Origin: Luteimonas sp. RC10 | GTDB taxonomy: Bacteria > Pseudomonadota > Gammaproteobacteria > Xanthomonadales > Xanthomonadaceae | Reading direction: 5' to 3' | Length of the DNA stretch: 64,000 nt | Assembly (NCBI RefSeq): GCF_014192745.1 | Contig: NZ_JACHYJ010000002.1 | Location: 124,001 to 188,000, forward strand | The notes under the pieces: generated by a model | Told to the model about the DNA's origin: nothing | Seen by the model: only the letters and a program-made list of their open reading frames with translations | Database searches by the model: none | Part shown: one piece after another, positions 16,790 through 25,388 of the stretch | How positions within the stretch are numbered: the stretch's first letter is position 1 | Layout: every line of letters begins with the position of its first letter | Position numbers and translations under genes: made by a program

Positions 16790-18882
16790 GCCGCGCCGTC
16801 CGGCGTGGCCTGCAGCAGCGCGAAGGTCTCGAACGACACCGAGGCCAGCGTGTCGCTGCGTGCATCGACCGTGCCAAGGTCAGTCCCGTCGAACAGGTTG
16901 CGCACCCGGTAGCGGCCACGGCCGAGCCCACGCAGTTGCAGCGGACCGTCCCAGCGCTCGGTGTAGAACGCGTAGTACAGCGCGCCGTCCTTGCCGATGA
17001 CGTGGGTCTCCGGCCGGTCGAAGCCGATGTCGTACAGCGTGCCCAGATAGTCGCCCTTGGGCAGCATGTGCGCGCGATACAGGTCGATCCACTTGCGCCA
17101 CAAGGCTTCCTTCTCGGCGCCCAGCACCAGCCCACCCGGCGGCATGTCCAGCTTCGGCTCGGGGATGTCCGCCGGCCATGTGAACTTGGTCGAGATCACC
17201 GCACCGATGCCGACGCTGGACGCGAAATCCGCGCCGCCGTCGGCCAGTTCGACGTGATCGCCGGCGTAGCTGCCGCGCTTGCCGATCAATGCCTTGATCG
17301 TTTTGCCCTTGTGGCGCACCTGCCACGACGACAGCGGATCGGACGAGGGGTACTGGTCGGTCGCCGGCAGGTTGTGGAACGCGAACGCGGTGCCGCAGGG
17401 GCACAGCTCGACCACGGCATCGGGGTTGGCCGCGTGCGCGGCGTCGTAGATCGCCTGCCAGAATGTCGCGACCGCTTCGCACGATTCCATCGGGTCGGCG
17501 TGGTGGTGCGCGGGGTTGTAGCAAGGCGCGACCGCATTGAGATGCTGGCCGTCGAGCTTGAGGCCCTCGAAGCCCCATTCGCCGATGATCTTGGTGACCA
17601 GCGCCACGTAGAAATCCACCGTCGGCTGATAGCCCGGGCACTGGGTGAAGGCGTTCCACCAGGTCACGTTCTGGCTGGCGCCATCGCGGTCGAGCAACAG
17701 CATGTCGGTGTGGCGGTAAAGGACTTCGCTGCCCGGGTCGGCGGCCAGCGGCGCCAGCCACAGCCGCGGACGCAGGCCCTGGGCCTTGATCGCCTGCACG
17801 AAGGCGATCATGTCCGCCTCACCGCGCGGGAACTTGCGCGTGTCGATCTGCCAGTCGCCCTCGTTGGTCTGCCAGCCGTCGTCGAGCACCACCCACTCCA
17901 GGCCCAGCTCTTTCACCTTCGGCAAGGTGCCCAGCACTTGTTCGGTGGTGAAGTCGCGCTCGTAGCCCCAGGCGCACCAGATCGGCGCGAATGCCGAGGC
18001 CGGGACTTCCGGCGCCGCGATGCCCTCGTCGGCCATCCAACGACTGTAGTGCTGCAGCACGCCGAAGTAATCGCCGGTATGGACGGCCACAAAGCAGCGG
18101 TCGCTCTCCAGCGTCTCGCCCGGTGCCAGCGTGGCGGCGCGCGTGCTTTCGATCGCGATGCGCGCGCCGCCGTCGGCCTCGCGCGCCACCGGCAGGTCGA
18201 GCAGCCGCGGCTTGGGCTCGACATGGCCCACGGCCAGGCCGATGTCCCGGCGCCAGATGTTGGCGACCGGCGTGCCGCCGCCGTAGTCGGAGGAATCCAT
18301 CGCCAGCGTATTGCGCTGCGCGAAGCCCTCGGTCAGCGGCTGCACCCAGTCGCGGCGGTCGGTATGCGTGGCCCCCGAGAAACTCCAGAAGCCGTCGCCG
18401 GCGTCGGCCATCGCATGGGCCGCGTTGCGCCACCCGGCGATCTCCAGCGGCGTCTGGCCGCCATTGCGGTAGCGCGTGCGCAGCACCGCCAGCCCCGGAT
18501 GACGCTCGTGGAAGGTCAGTTCCACGGTCTTGTCGATGCCTTCTGCCGAGCGGCCGCGCACGACATGCCGGCGCCCCGGGCCATGACGTCCACTGCGGAC
18601 CCGCTCCACCCGCTCGTCGACGAATCCGAACTGTTCGATCGTGCGGCCATTGGCCAGCAACAAGGCCTCGCTGGCGTCGAAGCCGGTGATCGGCTCGCCA
18701 CGCGCCAGCACTCGACTGCGCAAGGCCGCATCGAATTCGAGCGACAGCAGGCTGTCGTGCGCGAGTGCGCGGACCTGGGCGGCGGTGGCCGGTGAAGCGG
18801 CCTGGACCAACGGCAATGCCGCGGCATAGGCCGCGGTGCCGGAGACGAGCTTGAGCACGGTACGACGTCGGACGGGCAGCAT
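16786..18882 (-). CDS. Tat-exported GH36 (clan GH-D) alpha-galactosidase or alpha-N-acetylgalactosaminidase
   Basis: A 698-residue glycoside hydrolase. The N-terminus MLPVRRRTVLKLVSGTAAYA has twin arginines and a hydrophobic stretch, so folded export by Tat is likely. A beta-sandwich N-domain (about 40-290) precedes the catalytic barrel: IWCAWGYERDF, VVLDDGWQ (D334, D335), GLKLDGQHL with nucleophile D444, and YPSSDPLSSWQ with acid/base D515. Family 36 covers alpha-galactosidases and alpha-N-acetylgalactosaminidases. The operon's GalNAc-type genes favour the second activity. It is the first gene of the operon, with AgaR-like sites in the divergent promoter. Confidence 0.88.
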   Translation of the reverse strand: MLPVRRRTVLKLVSGTAAYAAALPLVQAASPATAAQVRALAHDSLLSLEFDAALRSRVLARGEPITGFDASEALLLANGRTIEQFGFVDERVERVRSGRHGPGRRHVVRGRSAEGIDKTVELTFHERHPGLAVLRTRYRNGGQTPLEIAGWRNAAHAMADAGDGFWSFSGATHTDRRDWVQPLTEGFAQRNTLAMDSSDYGGGTPVANIWRRDIGLAVGHVEPKPRLLDLPVAREADGGARIAIESTRAATLAPGETLESDRCFVAVHTGDYFGVLQHYSRWMADEGIAAPEVPASAFAPIWCAWGYERDFTTEQVLGTLPKVKELGLEWVVLDDGWQTNEGDWQIDTRKFPRGEADMIAFVQAIKAQGLRPRLWLAPLAADPGSEVLYRHTDMLLLDRDGASQNVTWWNAFTQCPGYQPTVDFYVALVTKIIGEWGFEGLKLDGQHLNAVAPCYNPAHHHADPMESCEAVATFWQAIYDAAHAANPDAVVELCPCGTAFAFHNLPATDQYPSSDPLSSWQVRHKGKTIKALIGKRGSYAGDHVELADGGADFASSVGIGAVISTKFTWPADIPEPKLDMPPGGLVLGAEKEALWRKWIDLYRAHMLPKGDYLGTLYDIGFDRPETHVIGKDGALYYAFYTERWDGPLQLRGLGRGRYRVRNLFDGTDLGTVDARSDTLASVSFETFALLQATPDGAA

Positions 18883-18950
18883 GTGCCGGGTTCTCCCCTT
18901 TCGTTCGGTGTCGCCGAGTCTGCGTCAAAGCGGCCGAAGACCGCAACACA

Positions 18951-18985
18951 TTTGTTTCGTTATGTGATAAAAAAGTTTCGCTATC
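18951..18985. promoter_or_regulatory. AgaR-like operator with two direct GTTTCG repeats
   Basis: GTTTCGTTAT at 18954-18963 and GTTTCGCTAT at 18975-18984 are direct repeats spaced exactly 21 bp apart, two helical turns. They lie in the gap between the divergent GH36 operon and the amidohydrolase gene and resemble the TTTCRTTTYRTTTY repeats known for DeoR-family AgaR. A similar sequence is found upstream of agaR itself. Confidence 0.65.
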
Positions 18986-19000
18986 GAACTGGAGATCGGC

Positions 19001-20104
19001 ATGCCCTTCCCGTCCCGGCTTGCGGCGCTCGTCGCCGCCTGCGTCCTCGGCGCCTGCGCCGCGCCCCGTCCCGACACCGCCTCCACCGCGCCCGTCTATG
19101 CGATGGACGACTTCGCCGCCGTCCGCAAGTTCGATGCCCATGTGCATGCCAATGCCGACTCGACGGCGTTCCTCGAGCAGGCGCGCGCCGACGGCTTCGA
19201 ACTGCTGTCGATCAATGTCGACTATCCCGCCTTCCCGCCGGTGGAGACCCAGCACGCGATTGCGCTCAAGCAGGCCGCCACCGATCCCGCGCGGTTCCAC
19301 TGGGCGGCGACCTTCCGCATGACCGGCTTCGACACCCCCGGTTGGTCGGAGTCGGTCGGCGATGCGTTGGCGGCCGAGGTCGCGCGCGGCGCGCTCGCGG
19401 TCAAGATCTGGAAGAACGTCGGCATGGTCGAGACCGACGCGCAGGGCCGGCCGATCATGCTCGACCATCCCGCGCTGTCGCTGATCGCCGAACGCATCCG
19501 CGCGCTCGACATTCCGCTGATCGGCCACCAGGGCGAACCGCACAACTGCTGGCTGCCGCTCGAGCAGATGACCACCGACAACGACCGCGAGTACTTCGGC
19601 AACCATCCCGAGTACCACATGTATCTGCATCCCGATCAGCCCGGCTACGAGACCCACATGGCGGTCCGCGACCGCTTCCTGGATGCGCACCCGCAGTTGC
19701 GCTTCGTCGGCGCGCACATGGCCAGCCTGGAATGGGATGTCGACCGCCTCGCCGCCTTCCTCGACCGCTATCCCAAAGCCACGGTCGATCTCGCCGCACG
19801 CATGGCCCAGGTGCAGTACCAGGCCGTGCGCGACCACGACAAGGTGCGCGCGTTCTTCATCGCCTACCAGGACCGCCTGCTCTACGGCACCGATCTCACC
19901 CAGGAGCCGGGCACCGACCCCGACGCGTTCCGGCAGGCCGCGCATGCGACCTGGCGCTCGGACTGGATGTTCCTGGCGACCGCGCAGTCCCAGCGCATCG
20001 AGACCATCCGCGCCGACGTGCGCGGACTGGCGCTGCCGCGCGAGGTGATCGACAAGGTGTACTACGCCAACGCGATGCGCGTGTTCGCCCCGCACCGGCG
20101 CTGA
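19001..20104 (+). CDS. Amidohydrolase-2 family lipoprotein
   Basis: A 367-residue predicted lipoprotein. The signal MPFPSRLAALVAACVLGAC ends in the lipobox LGAC, so Cys19 is acylated. The mature part is a TIM-barrel amidohydrolase 2 domain with FDAHVHAN near the start, IGHQGEPHNCW, FVGAHMASLEWD and LYGTDLTQEP, giving plausible His, Glu and Asp metal ligands. The substrate is unknown. It is divergent from the GH36 operon and shares its AgaR-like control region, so it may process a sugar conjugate in the periplasm. It is not homologous in motif to the AgaA/NagA deacetylases. Confidence 0.82.
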   Translation: MPFPSRLAALVAACVLGACAAPRPDTASTAPVYAMDDFAAVRKFDAHVHANADSTAFLEQARADGFELLSINVDYPAFPPVETQHAIALKQAATDPARFHWAATFRMTGFDTPGWSESVGDALAAEVARGALAVKIWKNVGMVETDAQGRPIMLDHPALSLIAERIRALDIPLIGHQGEPHNCWLPLEQMTTDNDREYFGNHPEYHMYLHPDQPGYETHMAVRDRFLDAHPQLRFVGAHMASLEWDVDRLAAFLDRYPKATVDLAARMAQVQYQAVRDHDKVRAFFIAYQDRLLYGTDLTQEPGTDPDAFRQAAHATWRSDWMFLATAQSQRIETIRADVRGLALPREVIDKVYYANAMRVFAPHRR

Positions 20105-20119
20105 GCCGCGGGGCGCGGG

Positions 20120-20899
20120 TCAGGCCAGCAGCAGCTCGAAGCCGAGTTGCCGGCTGGCCTCGCGCACGTCCTCGGGCGCGCCCGAATCGGTGATCAGCGT
20201 GTGCAGGTCCGCGACCGGCATGATCCGGTGCAGGCAGATGCGCCCGAACTTCGAACTGTCGGTGATCGCCACCACCTTGCGCGCGGCCTCGATCATCTTG
20301 CGATTGAGCATCGCCTCGGGCTCGTAGTGGGTCGTGATCCCGCGTTCCAGGTCGAACCCGTCGACCCCAAGGAACACCACATCCACGTGCAGGGCGTCGA
20401 TCGCATCGACCGTCATGCCGCCATAGAAGGCCATGTTCTTGCGGCGCAGTTCGCCGCCGAGCATGACGATGTCGACGTTGTTCTTGGGCGTCAACGCCGT
20501 CAGCACGCCAAAGTCGTTGGTGACCACGGTCACCTGGATGTTGGGCAGCGCTTCGGCCAACTGGATGGCAGTGGTGCCAGAGTCGATCGCGATCGTGTCG
20601 CCGGCCTTGATCAGCGTGGCGGCCAGCCGACCGATGCGGCGCTTGGCGTCCAGACGTTCGCTTCGCTTGACCTCGTAGGCCGGCTCGGCCGCCGGGCCGC
20701 CGACCACGCTGCTGTCGATCGCGCCACCGTAGGCCCGCGCCATGACCCCGCGTTCGGCGAGGTAGCGCAGATCCTTGCGGACCGTCTGCACGCTGACCCC
20801 GAACAACTCGGCGAGCGAGGCGACCTGCACACTGCCGTGCTGACGCACCAGTTCGCTGATCCGCAACCTGCGCTGGCTGGTATCCCGGCTTCCTGTCAT
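20120..20899 (-). CDS. agaR: DeoR family repressor, AgaR-type
   Basis: A 259-residue DeoR-family regulator. The winged HTH (about residues 7-60) includes RISELVRQHGSVQVASLAELFGVSVQTVRKDLRYLAERG. The C-terminal DeoR sensor domain binds a phosphosugar: IAIDSGTTAIQLAEALP, VVTNDFGVL, MLGGELRRKNMAFYG and FLGVDGFDLERGITT. These features place it with AgaR/GatR/SgcR. The ATG at 20899 was chosen because the HTH begins shortly after; the frame is open upstream over the operator. It is convergent with the amidohydrolase gene and probably represses the GH36 operon, the amidohydrolase and itself. Confidence 0.9.
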   Translation of the reverse strand: MTGSRDTSQRRLRISELVRQHGSVQVASLAELFGVSVQTVRKDLRYLAERGVMARAYGGAIDSSVVGGPAAEPAYEVKRSERLDAKRRIGRLAATLIKAGDTIAIDSGTTAIQLAEALPNIQVTVVTNDFGVLTALTPKNNVDIVMLGGELRRKNMAFYGGMTVDAIDALHVDVVFLGVDGFDLERGITTHYEPEAMLNRKMIEAARKVVAITDSSKFGRICLHRIMPVADLHTLITDSGAPEDVREASRQLGFELLLA

Positions 20900-20930
20900 G
20901 GACGTTCTCACAATGCGGCGGAGTATGCCC

Positions 20931-20970
20931 CTTTTCGTTAAATTTCGCCATTGAGCGAACAACGAAACAT
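20931..20970. promoter_or_regulatory. AgaR-like autoregulatory site
   Basis: CTTTTCGTTAAATTTCGCCA at 20931-20950 contains two TTTCG repeats, and AACGAAACAT at 20961-20970 carries the same core inverted. The cluster is 32-71 bp upstream of the agaR ATG, and its repeats match those in front of the GH36 operon, which suggests autoregulation. Confidence 0.6.
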
Positions 20971-21067
20971 CGGGCCGACGCGACGATGACCGTAGACGCC
21001 TGCGCTGCCGATCCGCAGGGCCGAACCCCCAGGACGTTCGTGCCGGCGCGCGGCGCCGGCGTCTTGC

Positions 21068-22111
21068 TCAGGCCAGCACCGGGCCCAGCAGACGGAACAC
21101 GCCTTCGTCGGCATCCAACTCGACCCGGCCGCCCACCGGCACGATGAACTGCTCGCGCACGTGGCCGATCATCGCCCCGCGATAGGCCGGGATGCCCAGC
21201 GGCCGGACATGGTCCTCGAGGATCTGCGCCAGCGTTAGCGAGCCGTAGCCCGGCCCTGGGTCGCAGTCGGTGCACTGGCCGAAGATCAGGCCCGCGATCC
21301 GGCCGAGCGCGCCCATCAGCTTGAGCGTGCTGAGCATGCGGTCGATCCGGTACGGCGCTTCCTCTACGTCTTCCAGGAACAGGATCTTGCCGTCGAAGTC
21401 GGGCAGATACGGCGAGCCGGCGAGCGCGCTGAGCACGGTCAGATTGCCGCCCACCAGCACGCCCTGGGCCCGCCCGCCGGTGATGGTCGTGGTGCGATTG
21501 CGGCGCGGCACCAGTTCGTCGGCGTCGTCCACCGCATTGCGGTAGACCATCGCCTCGCGCGCGAAGAACAGCCGGCGGAACTGGTCGGCATTGAAGCGGT
21601 TCCAACTGCCCGTGCCGTTGGGGCCGTGGAAGGTCACCAGCCCGGTGCGGGCATGGATCGCGCTGTGCAGCGCGGTGATGTCCGAATAGCCCAGCAGCAC
21701 CTTGGGGTTGCGCGCGATCGTGTCGTAGTCGAGCAGCGGCAGCAGCCGCGCGGCGCCCGAACCGCCCCGCACACAGATGACCGCCCGCACCTGGGGGTCG
21801 GCGAACATCGCGTTGAGGTCCCCTGCCCGCTCGGCATCGGCGCCGGCCAGATGGCCGCGTCGGCCAGCGAAATGCGCACCGGTCTTGACCTGGAAGCCCA
21901 GCGCGCGCATCACCTCCTGCGCCAGTTCGAGATCGAACGGCTCATCCACCGGCGACGATGGACTGATCAGCCCGACGGTGTCGCCGGGCCGCAGCGCCGG
22001 GGCAAGCAGCGCGCCGGGCGAGGCGGCCTGCGCCTGGGCGAGCGCGCCCAGCGGCAGCGTGGACGCCAGCGCCGCCAGTGCGGCATGGGAGAGGAACTGT
22101 CGCCGGTGCAT
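21068..22111 (-). CDS. LD-carboxypeptidase (peptidase family S66)
   Basis: A 347-residue exported serine peptidase. The start MHRRQFLSHAALAALASTLP has twin arginines and a hydrophobic core, so Tat or Sec export is likely. The S66 catalytic residues are visible: nucleophile Ser in LLGYSDITAL, the Glu of LFLEDVEEAPYRIDR, and the His of GAMIGHVREQF. The family cleaves the L,D-bond of murein tetrapeptides during peptidoglycan recycling (LdcA) or degrades microcin C-like compounds (MccF). E. coli LdcA is cytosolic, so the signal peptide is a notable difference. Start is the ATG at the signal peptide. Confidence 0.9.
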   Translation of the reverse strand: MHRRQFLSHAALAALASTLPLGALAQAQAASPGALLAPALRPGDTVGLISPSSPVDEPFDLELAQEVMRALGFQVKTGAHFAGRRGHLAGADAERAGDLNAMFADPQVRAVICVRGGSGAARLLPLLDYDTIARNPKVLLGYSDITALHSAIHARTGLVTFHGPNGTGSWNRFNADQFRRLFFAREAMVYRNAVDDADELVPRRNRTTTITGGRAQGVLVGGNLTVLSALAGSPYLPDFDGKILFLEDVEEAPYRIDRMLSTLKLMGALGRIAGLIFGQCTDCDPGPGYGSLTLAQILEDHVRPLGIPAYRGAMIGHVREQFIVPVGGRVELDADEGVFRLLGPVLA

Positions 22112-22182
22112 GTCGCGCCTGTCGCTCGGGGGTCGCCGCAGACTAGCAACCGCGGCGCTCGACACCAATCCCCGACGATCGC

Positions 22183-24360
22183 TCAGGGCAGGACCGCCGC
22201 GCGCGCCAGCTCCGACGTGAACGCCTGCGCGGTCATCGGCCGCCCGAACAGATAGCCTTGGGCCTGCGTGCACTGGTTGGCGGCGAGAAAATCGAGTTGC
22301 GCCTTCGTCTCCACGCCCTCGGCGATGACCTCCAGCCCGAAACTGCGGCCGAGATAAATCACTGCGCGGACAATGGCCGCGTCCTCGGGATCGCTGATGA
22401 CGTCGCGGATGAACGAGCGGTCGATCTTCAGCCTGCTCACCGGGAACCGCTTGAGCAGGCTCAGCGAGGCGAAGCCGGTGCCGTAGTCGTCGAACGCCAG
22501 GCCCACCCCCATCGCACGCAGCGCCTGCAGTACCTGCAGCAAGGCGCTGTCGTGGCGAATCATCGTGTTCTCCAGCAGTTCCAGCTCCAGCCCCTCAGGC
22601 GGCAAGCCGGTCTCGCCCAGCACGCGCTCGACGACGTTGCGCAACTGCGCGGATCGCACCTGCGCCTCGAACAGATTCACGCCGATCCGGAAGCCCGGCA
22701 CCCGCTCGCGCCAACCGCGCGCCTGGGCGCAGGCGGTGCGCATGATCCACTCGCCGACCGCAGGCGCGATCGGCTTCTGCGCCAGCACGTCGATGAACGA
22801 GACCGGCGACAGCAGGCCACGCGTGGGATGCTGCCAGCGCAGCAGCGCCTCGGCGCCGCGGATCCGCCCGTCGCGCAGATCGATCTGCGGTTGATAGAGC
22901 AGCGCGAACTGGTCCTGCTCGAACGCACGCCGCAACTCGCGCTCGAATTCGCGTCGCGCCACCGCGACCTCGCGAAAGGCCCGCTCGAATACCACATAAC
23001 GCCCCTTGCCTGCGGCCTTGGCCCGATACAACGCCAGGTCCGCGGCGCCCAGCAGATCCTCGGCGCGGGCACCATGCGCCGGATACAGTGCGATCCCGAC
23101 GCTGGCGCCGATCTCGAACGCATGCCCCGGCAGGTCGTAGGGGCGCGACAATGCACGTACCAGCGCACCGGCGACGGCACTCGCGCCACGGCGGTCATCG
23201 CCGGTCAGCAGCAGCACGAACTCGTCGCCACCCAGCCGCGCGATCATCCGTGCATCCGGGCATTCGGCCTTCAAGCGCGCAGCGACCATCTTGAGCACCT
23301 GGTCGCCGGCCGAATGGCCCAAGGTGTCGTTGACCTCCTTGAAGCCGTCCAGGTCCAGCAGCAGCACCGACACCGGCGTGCCCTGCTCAAGCGTGTCCTG
23401 GATGCAGGCGCGCCAGGCGGCTCGATTGGGTAACTCGGTCAACGCATCGAGCGAGGCCAGCCGATAGAGCCGATCCTCGTTACGGCGCCGCTCGGTGATG
23501 TCGCGCACGATCGCGCCCACGCTCGTCGCGCGCCCTTCCCGCCAGGACGACAGCGAGATCTCGGCCGGAAACTCGCTGCCGTCCCGGCGCAGGCCCGAAC
23601 GCACGATCGTCTGACCAGCGGCCGACATCGCCGCACCCTCGCGCAGCCGGGCAAGATCCTCAAAGTACGCAGCGCGCCAGCTGTCGGGCACGACCAGACT
23701 GCCGCAGCGGCCGGTCACCTCCTCGGCCGTGTAGCCGAACAGCCGCTCGGCGGCATGATTCCAGAACGTGATCGCGCCGACGTCGGTCGTGCAGATGATG
23801 GCATCGGGCGAAGTGACTGCGATGTTTTCGAACCGCGCCTGGCCGACCGTCCGCACATGCGCCAATCGCAACAGTTCCATGCGATCCATCACCAACTCGG
23901 CGAGGTCGGACAGGTTGTCCCGTTCCGATTGACTGAACGTCGCACGCGGCTGCGTGTCGATCAGGCACACCGTCCCCAGGCGCTGCCCCCCGGGCGTGAC
24001 CAGCGGCTTGCCGGCATAGAAACGGATGAACGGCGGCCCGAGCACCAAGGGGTTGGCGGCAAAGCGCGGGTCCTCCAGTGCATCGGGAACGACCATCACC
24101 TCATCGCTGAGGATCGCATGCGCACAGAACGACACATCGCGATCGGTCTCGCACACATCCAGGCCGACGCGCGCCTTGAACACCTGGCGGTCGCTGGCCA
24201 CCAGCGAGATCAGTGCAATCGGCACCGAGAACAGCCGCGAGGCCAATTGCACCAGCCGGTCGAACTCCAGTTCGGGGGGCGACTCGAGCACGTGGTACTC
24301 CGCCAGCGTGCTGGCCCGCAGCGCTTCGTCGGACGGAATCGGAAACGGAACGGGCCCCAT
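22183..24360 (-). CDS. GAF-PAS-GGDEF-EAL cyclic-di-GMP signalling protein
   Basis: A 725-residue cytosolic protein. Domain order: GAF (about 20-165), PAS with PAC (about 175-295, including AITFWNHAAERLFGYTAEE), GGDEF (about 300-460) and EAL (about 480-720). The GGDEF site is intact (RLGGDEF, 377-381), as is the substrate stretch FKEVNDTLGH. The EAL motif is EALLR (504-508), with later KIDRSFIRD and AEGVET blocks. Both diguanylate cyclase and phosphodiesterase activities are therefore possible. No membrane segment. Stand-alone gene; the ligand of the sensor domains is unknown. Confidence 0.93.
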   Translation of the reverse strand: MGPVPFPIPSDEALRASTLAEYHVLESPPELEFDRLVQLASRLFSVPIALISLVASDRQVFKARVGLDVCETDRDVSFCAHAILSDEVMVVPDALEDPRFAANPLVLGPPFIRFYAGKPLVTPGGQRLGTVCLIDTQPRATFSQSERDNLSDLAELVMDRMELLRLAHVRTVGQARFENIAVTSPDAIICTTDVGAITFWNHAAERLFGYTAEEVTGRCGSLVVPDSWRAAYFEDLARLREGAAMSAAGQTIVRSGLRRDGSEFPAEISLSSWREGRATSVGAIVRDITERRRNEDRLYRLASLDALTELPNRAAWRACIQDTLEQGTPVSVLLLDLDGFKEVNDTLGHSAGDQVLKMVAARLKAECPDARMIARLGGDEFVLLLTGDDRRGASAVAGALVRALSRPYDLPGHAFEIGASVGIALYPAHGARAEDLLGAADLALYRAKAAGKGRYVVFERAFREVAVARREFERELRRAFEQDQFALLYQPQIDLRDGRIRGAEALLRWQHPTRGLLSPVSFIDVLAQKPIAPAVGEWIMRTACAQARGWRERVPGFRIGVNLFEAQVRSAQLRNVVERVLGETGLPPEGLELELLENTMIRHDSALLQVLQALRAMGVGLAFDDYGTGFASLSLLKRFPVSRLKIDRSFIRDVISDPEDAAIVRAVIYLGRSFGLEVIAEGVETKAQLDFLAANQCTQAQGYLFGRPMTAQAFTSELARAAVLP

Positions 24361-24460
24361 CGGCTTGCACCTTGTCGATTGGCGGCCAGATTAGCGTGTT
24401 CCGGGCCGACGCACGGTGATCGTGGCGCCGCCGGCCGGCTCCGGAACGCCCGCCTTTGCA

Positions 24461-24516
24461 CACCTCCCCGCATCGCGGGGGAGGTCGGCGCGCACCGCGC
24501 GCCGGGTGGGGGGCAG
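24461..24516. repeat. Family A repeat, inverted orientation
   Basis: CACCTCCCCGC and GCGGGGGAGGTCGGCGCGC followed by GCGCGCCGGGTGGGGGG: the reverse-complement layout of the copy at 5934. It lies between the divergent GGDEF/EAL and Nei genes. Confidence 0.65.
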
Positions 24517-24582
24517 CGAATTTTGCACGCCCCCGCCCGGCCGTCTGACCCGGCACTCACGGCGCAAGGTGATACTCGCCGC

Positions 24583-25386
24583 ATGCCCGAGGGTCCATCG
24601 ATCGTCATCCTTCGCGAAGCGGCCGCCCAATTCGCCGGTCGCAAGGTGCTGCACGTGACAGGCAACAGCACACAGGACATCCAGCGACTGCGCAACCGCA
24701 CACTGATCGCCGTGCGCAGCTGGGGCAAGCAACTGCTGCTGCAATTCCAGGGCTTCAGCGTGCGCATCCATTTCCTGCTGTTCGGCAGCTACCGCATCGA
24801 CGACCGCAAGCACGCACCGGTCAGGCTGGGCCTGGGCTTCAGCAAGGGCCAATGCCTGAACTTCTATGCCTGCTCGGTGCGCTTCATCGAAGACGACCTC
24901 GACGCCGTGTACGACTGGAGCGCCGACGTCATGAGCGATGCCTGGGACGCAGCCGCGGCGCGCCGCAAGTTGCGCGCAAGGCCGCAAGCGCTGGCGGCCG
25001 ACGTGCTGCTCGATCAGGACGTGTTCGCAGGCGTCGGCAACATCATCAAGAACGAAGTCCTGCACCGGATCCGCGTGCACCCCGAAAGCCGGATCGGCGC
25101 CCTGCCGGCGCGCAAGCTGTCGGAACTGGTAACCCAAGCGCGCACCTACAGCTTTGACTTCTACCGCTGGAAGCAGGCCTTCGAACTGCGCAAGCACTAC
25201 CAGGTGCACACCAAGCGCAGCTGCCCGCGCGATGGCACACCACTGCAGTACCGCAAGCATCTGGGTGCCGCGCAACGGCGCGCCTTCTGGTGCGACACCT
25301 GCCAGCGGCTGTACGGCGACCCGCCGGTGACAGCCGAGCCACGACCCCGTCGCGTCGCCAAACGTGCCCCTCGACGCGCCCACTGA
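24583..25386 (+). CDS. nei: Endonuclease VIII/Fpg family DNA glycosylase (Nei)
   Basis: A 267-residue base-excision repair enzyme. The mature N-terminus PEGPSIVI gives the catalytic Pro and Glu. The helix-two-turn-helix region is LLDQDVFAGVGNIIKNEVL with the expected Asn and Lys. The C-terminal zinc finger is CPRDGTPLQ ... FWCDTCQ, with four cysteines. Nei removes oxidised pyrimidines and nicks the abasic site. The length is normal and the protein is cytosolic. Its stop is two bases from that of the convergent methyltransferase gene. Confidence 0.93.
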   Translation: MPEGPSIVILREAAAQFAGRKVLHVTGNSTQDIQRLRNRTLIAVRSWGKQLLLQFQGFSVRIHFLLFGSYRIDDRKHAPVRLGLGFSKGQCLNFYACSVRFIEDDLDAVYDWSADVMSDAWDAAAARRKLRARPQALAADVLLDQDVFAGVGNIIKNEVLHRIRVHPESRIGALPARKLSELVTQARTYSFDFYRWKQAFELRKHYQVHTKRSCPRDGTPLQYRKHLGAAQRRAFWCDTCQRLYGDPPVTAEPRPRRVAKRAPRRAH

Positions 25387-25388
25387 GC

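Noticed and set aside
14556-17135. A single 859-codon frame over gatZ and the neighbouring transporter and GH36 genes
   Set aside because: The N-terminal 430 residues are a GC-rich shadow of the DMT and GH36 genes; the gatZ ATG at 15845 begins the family sequence.
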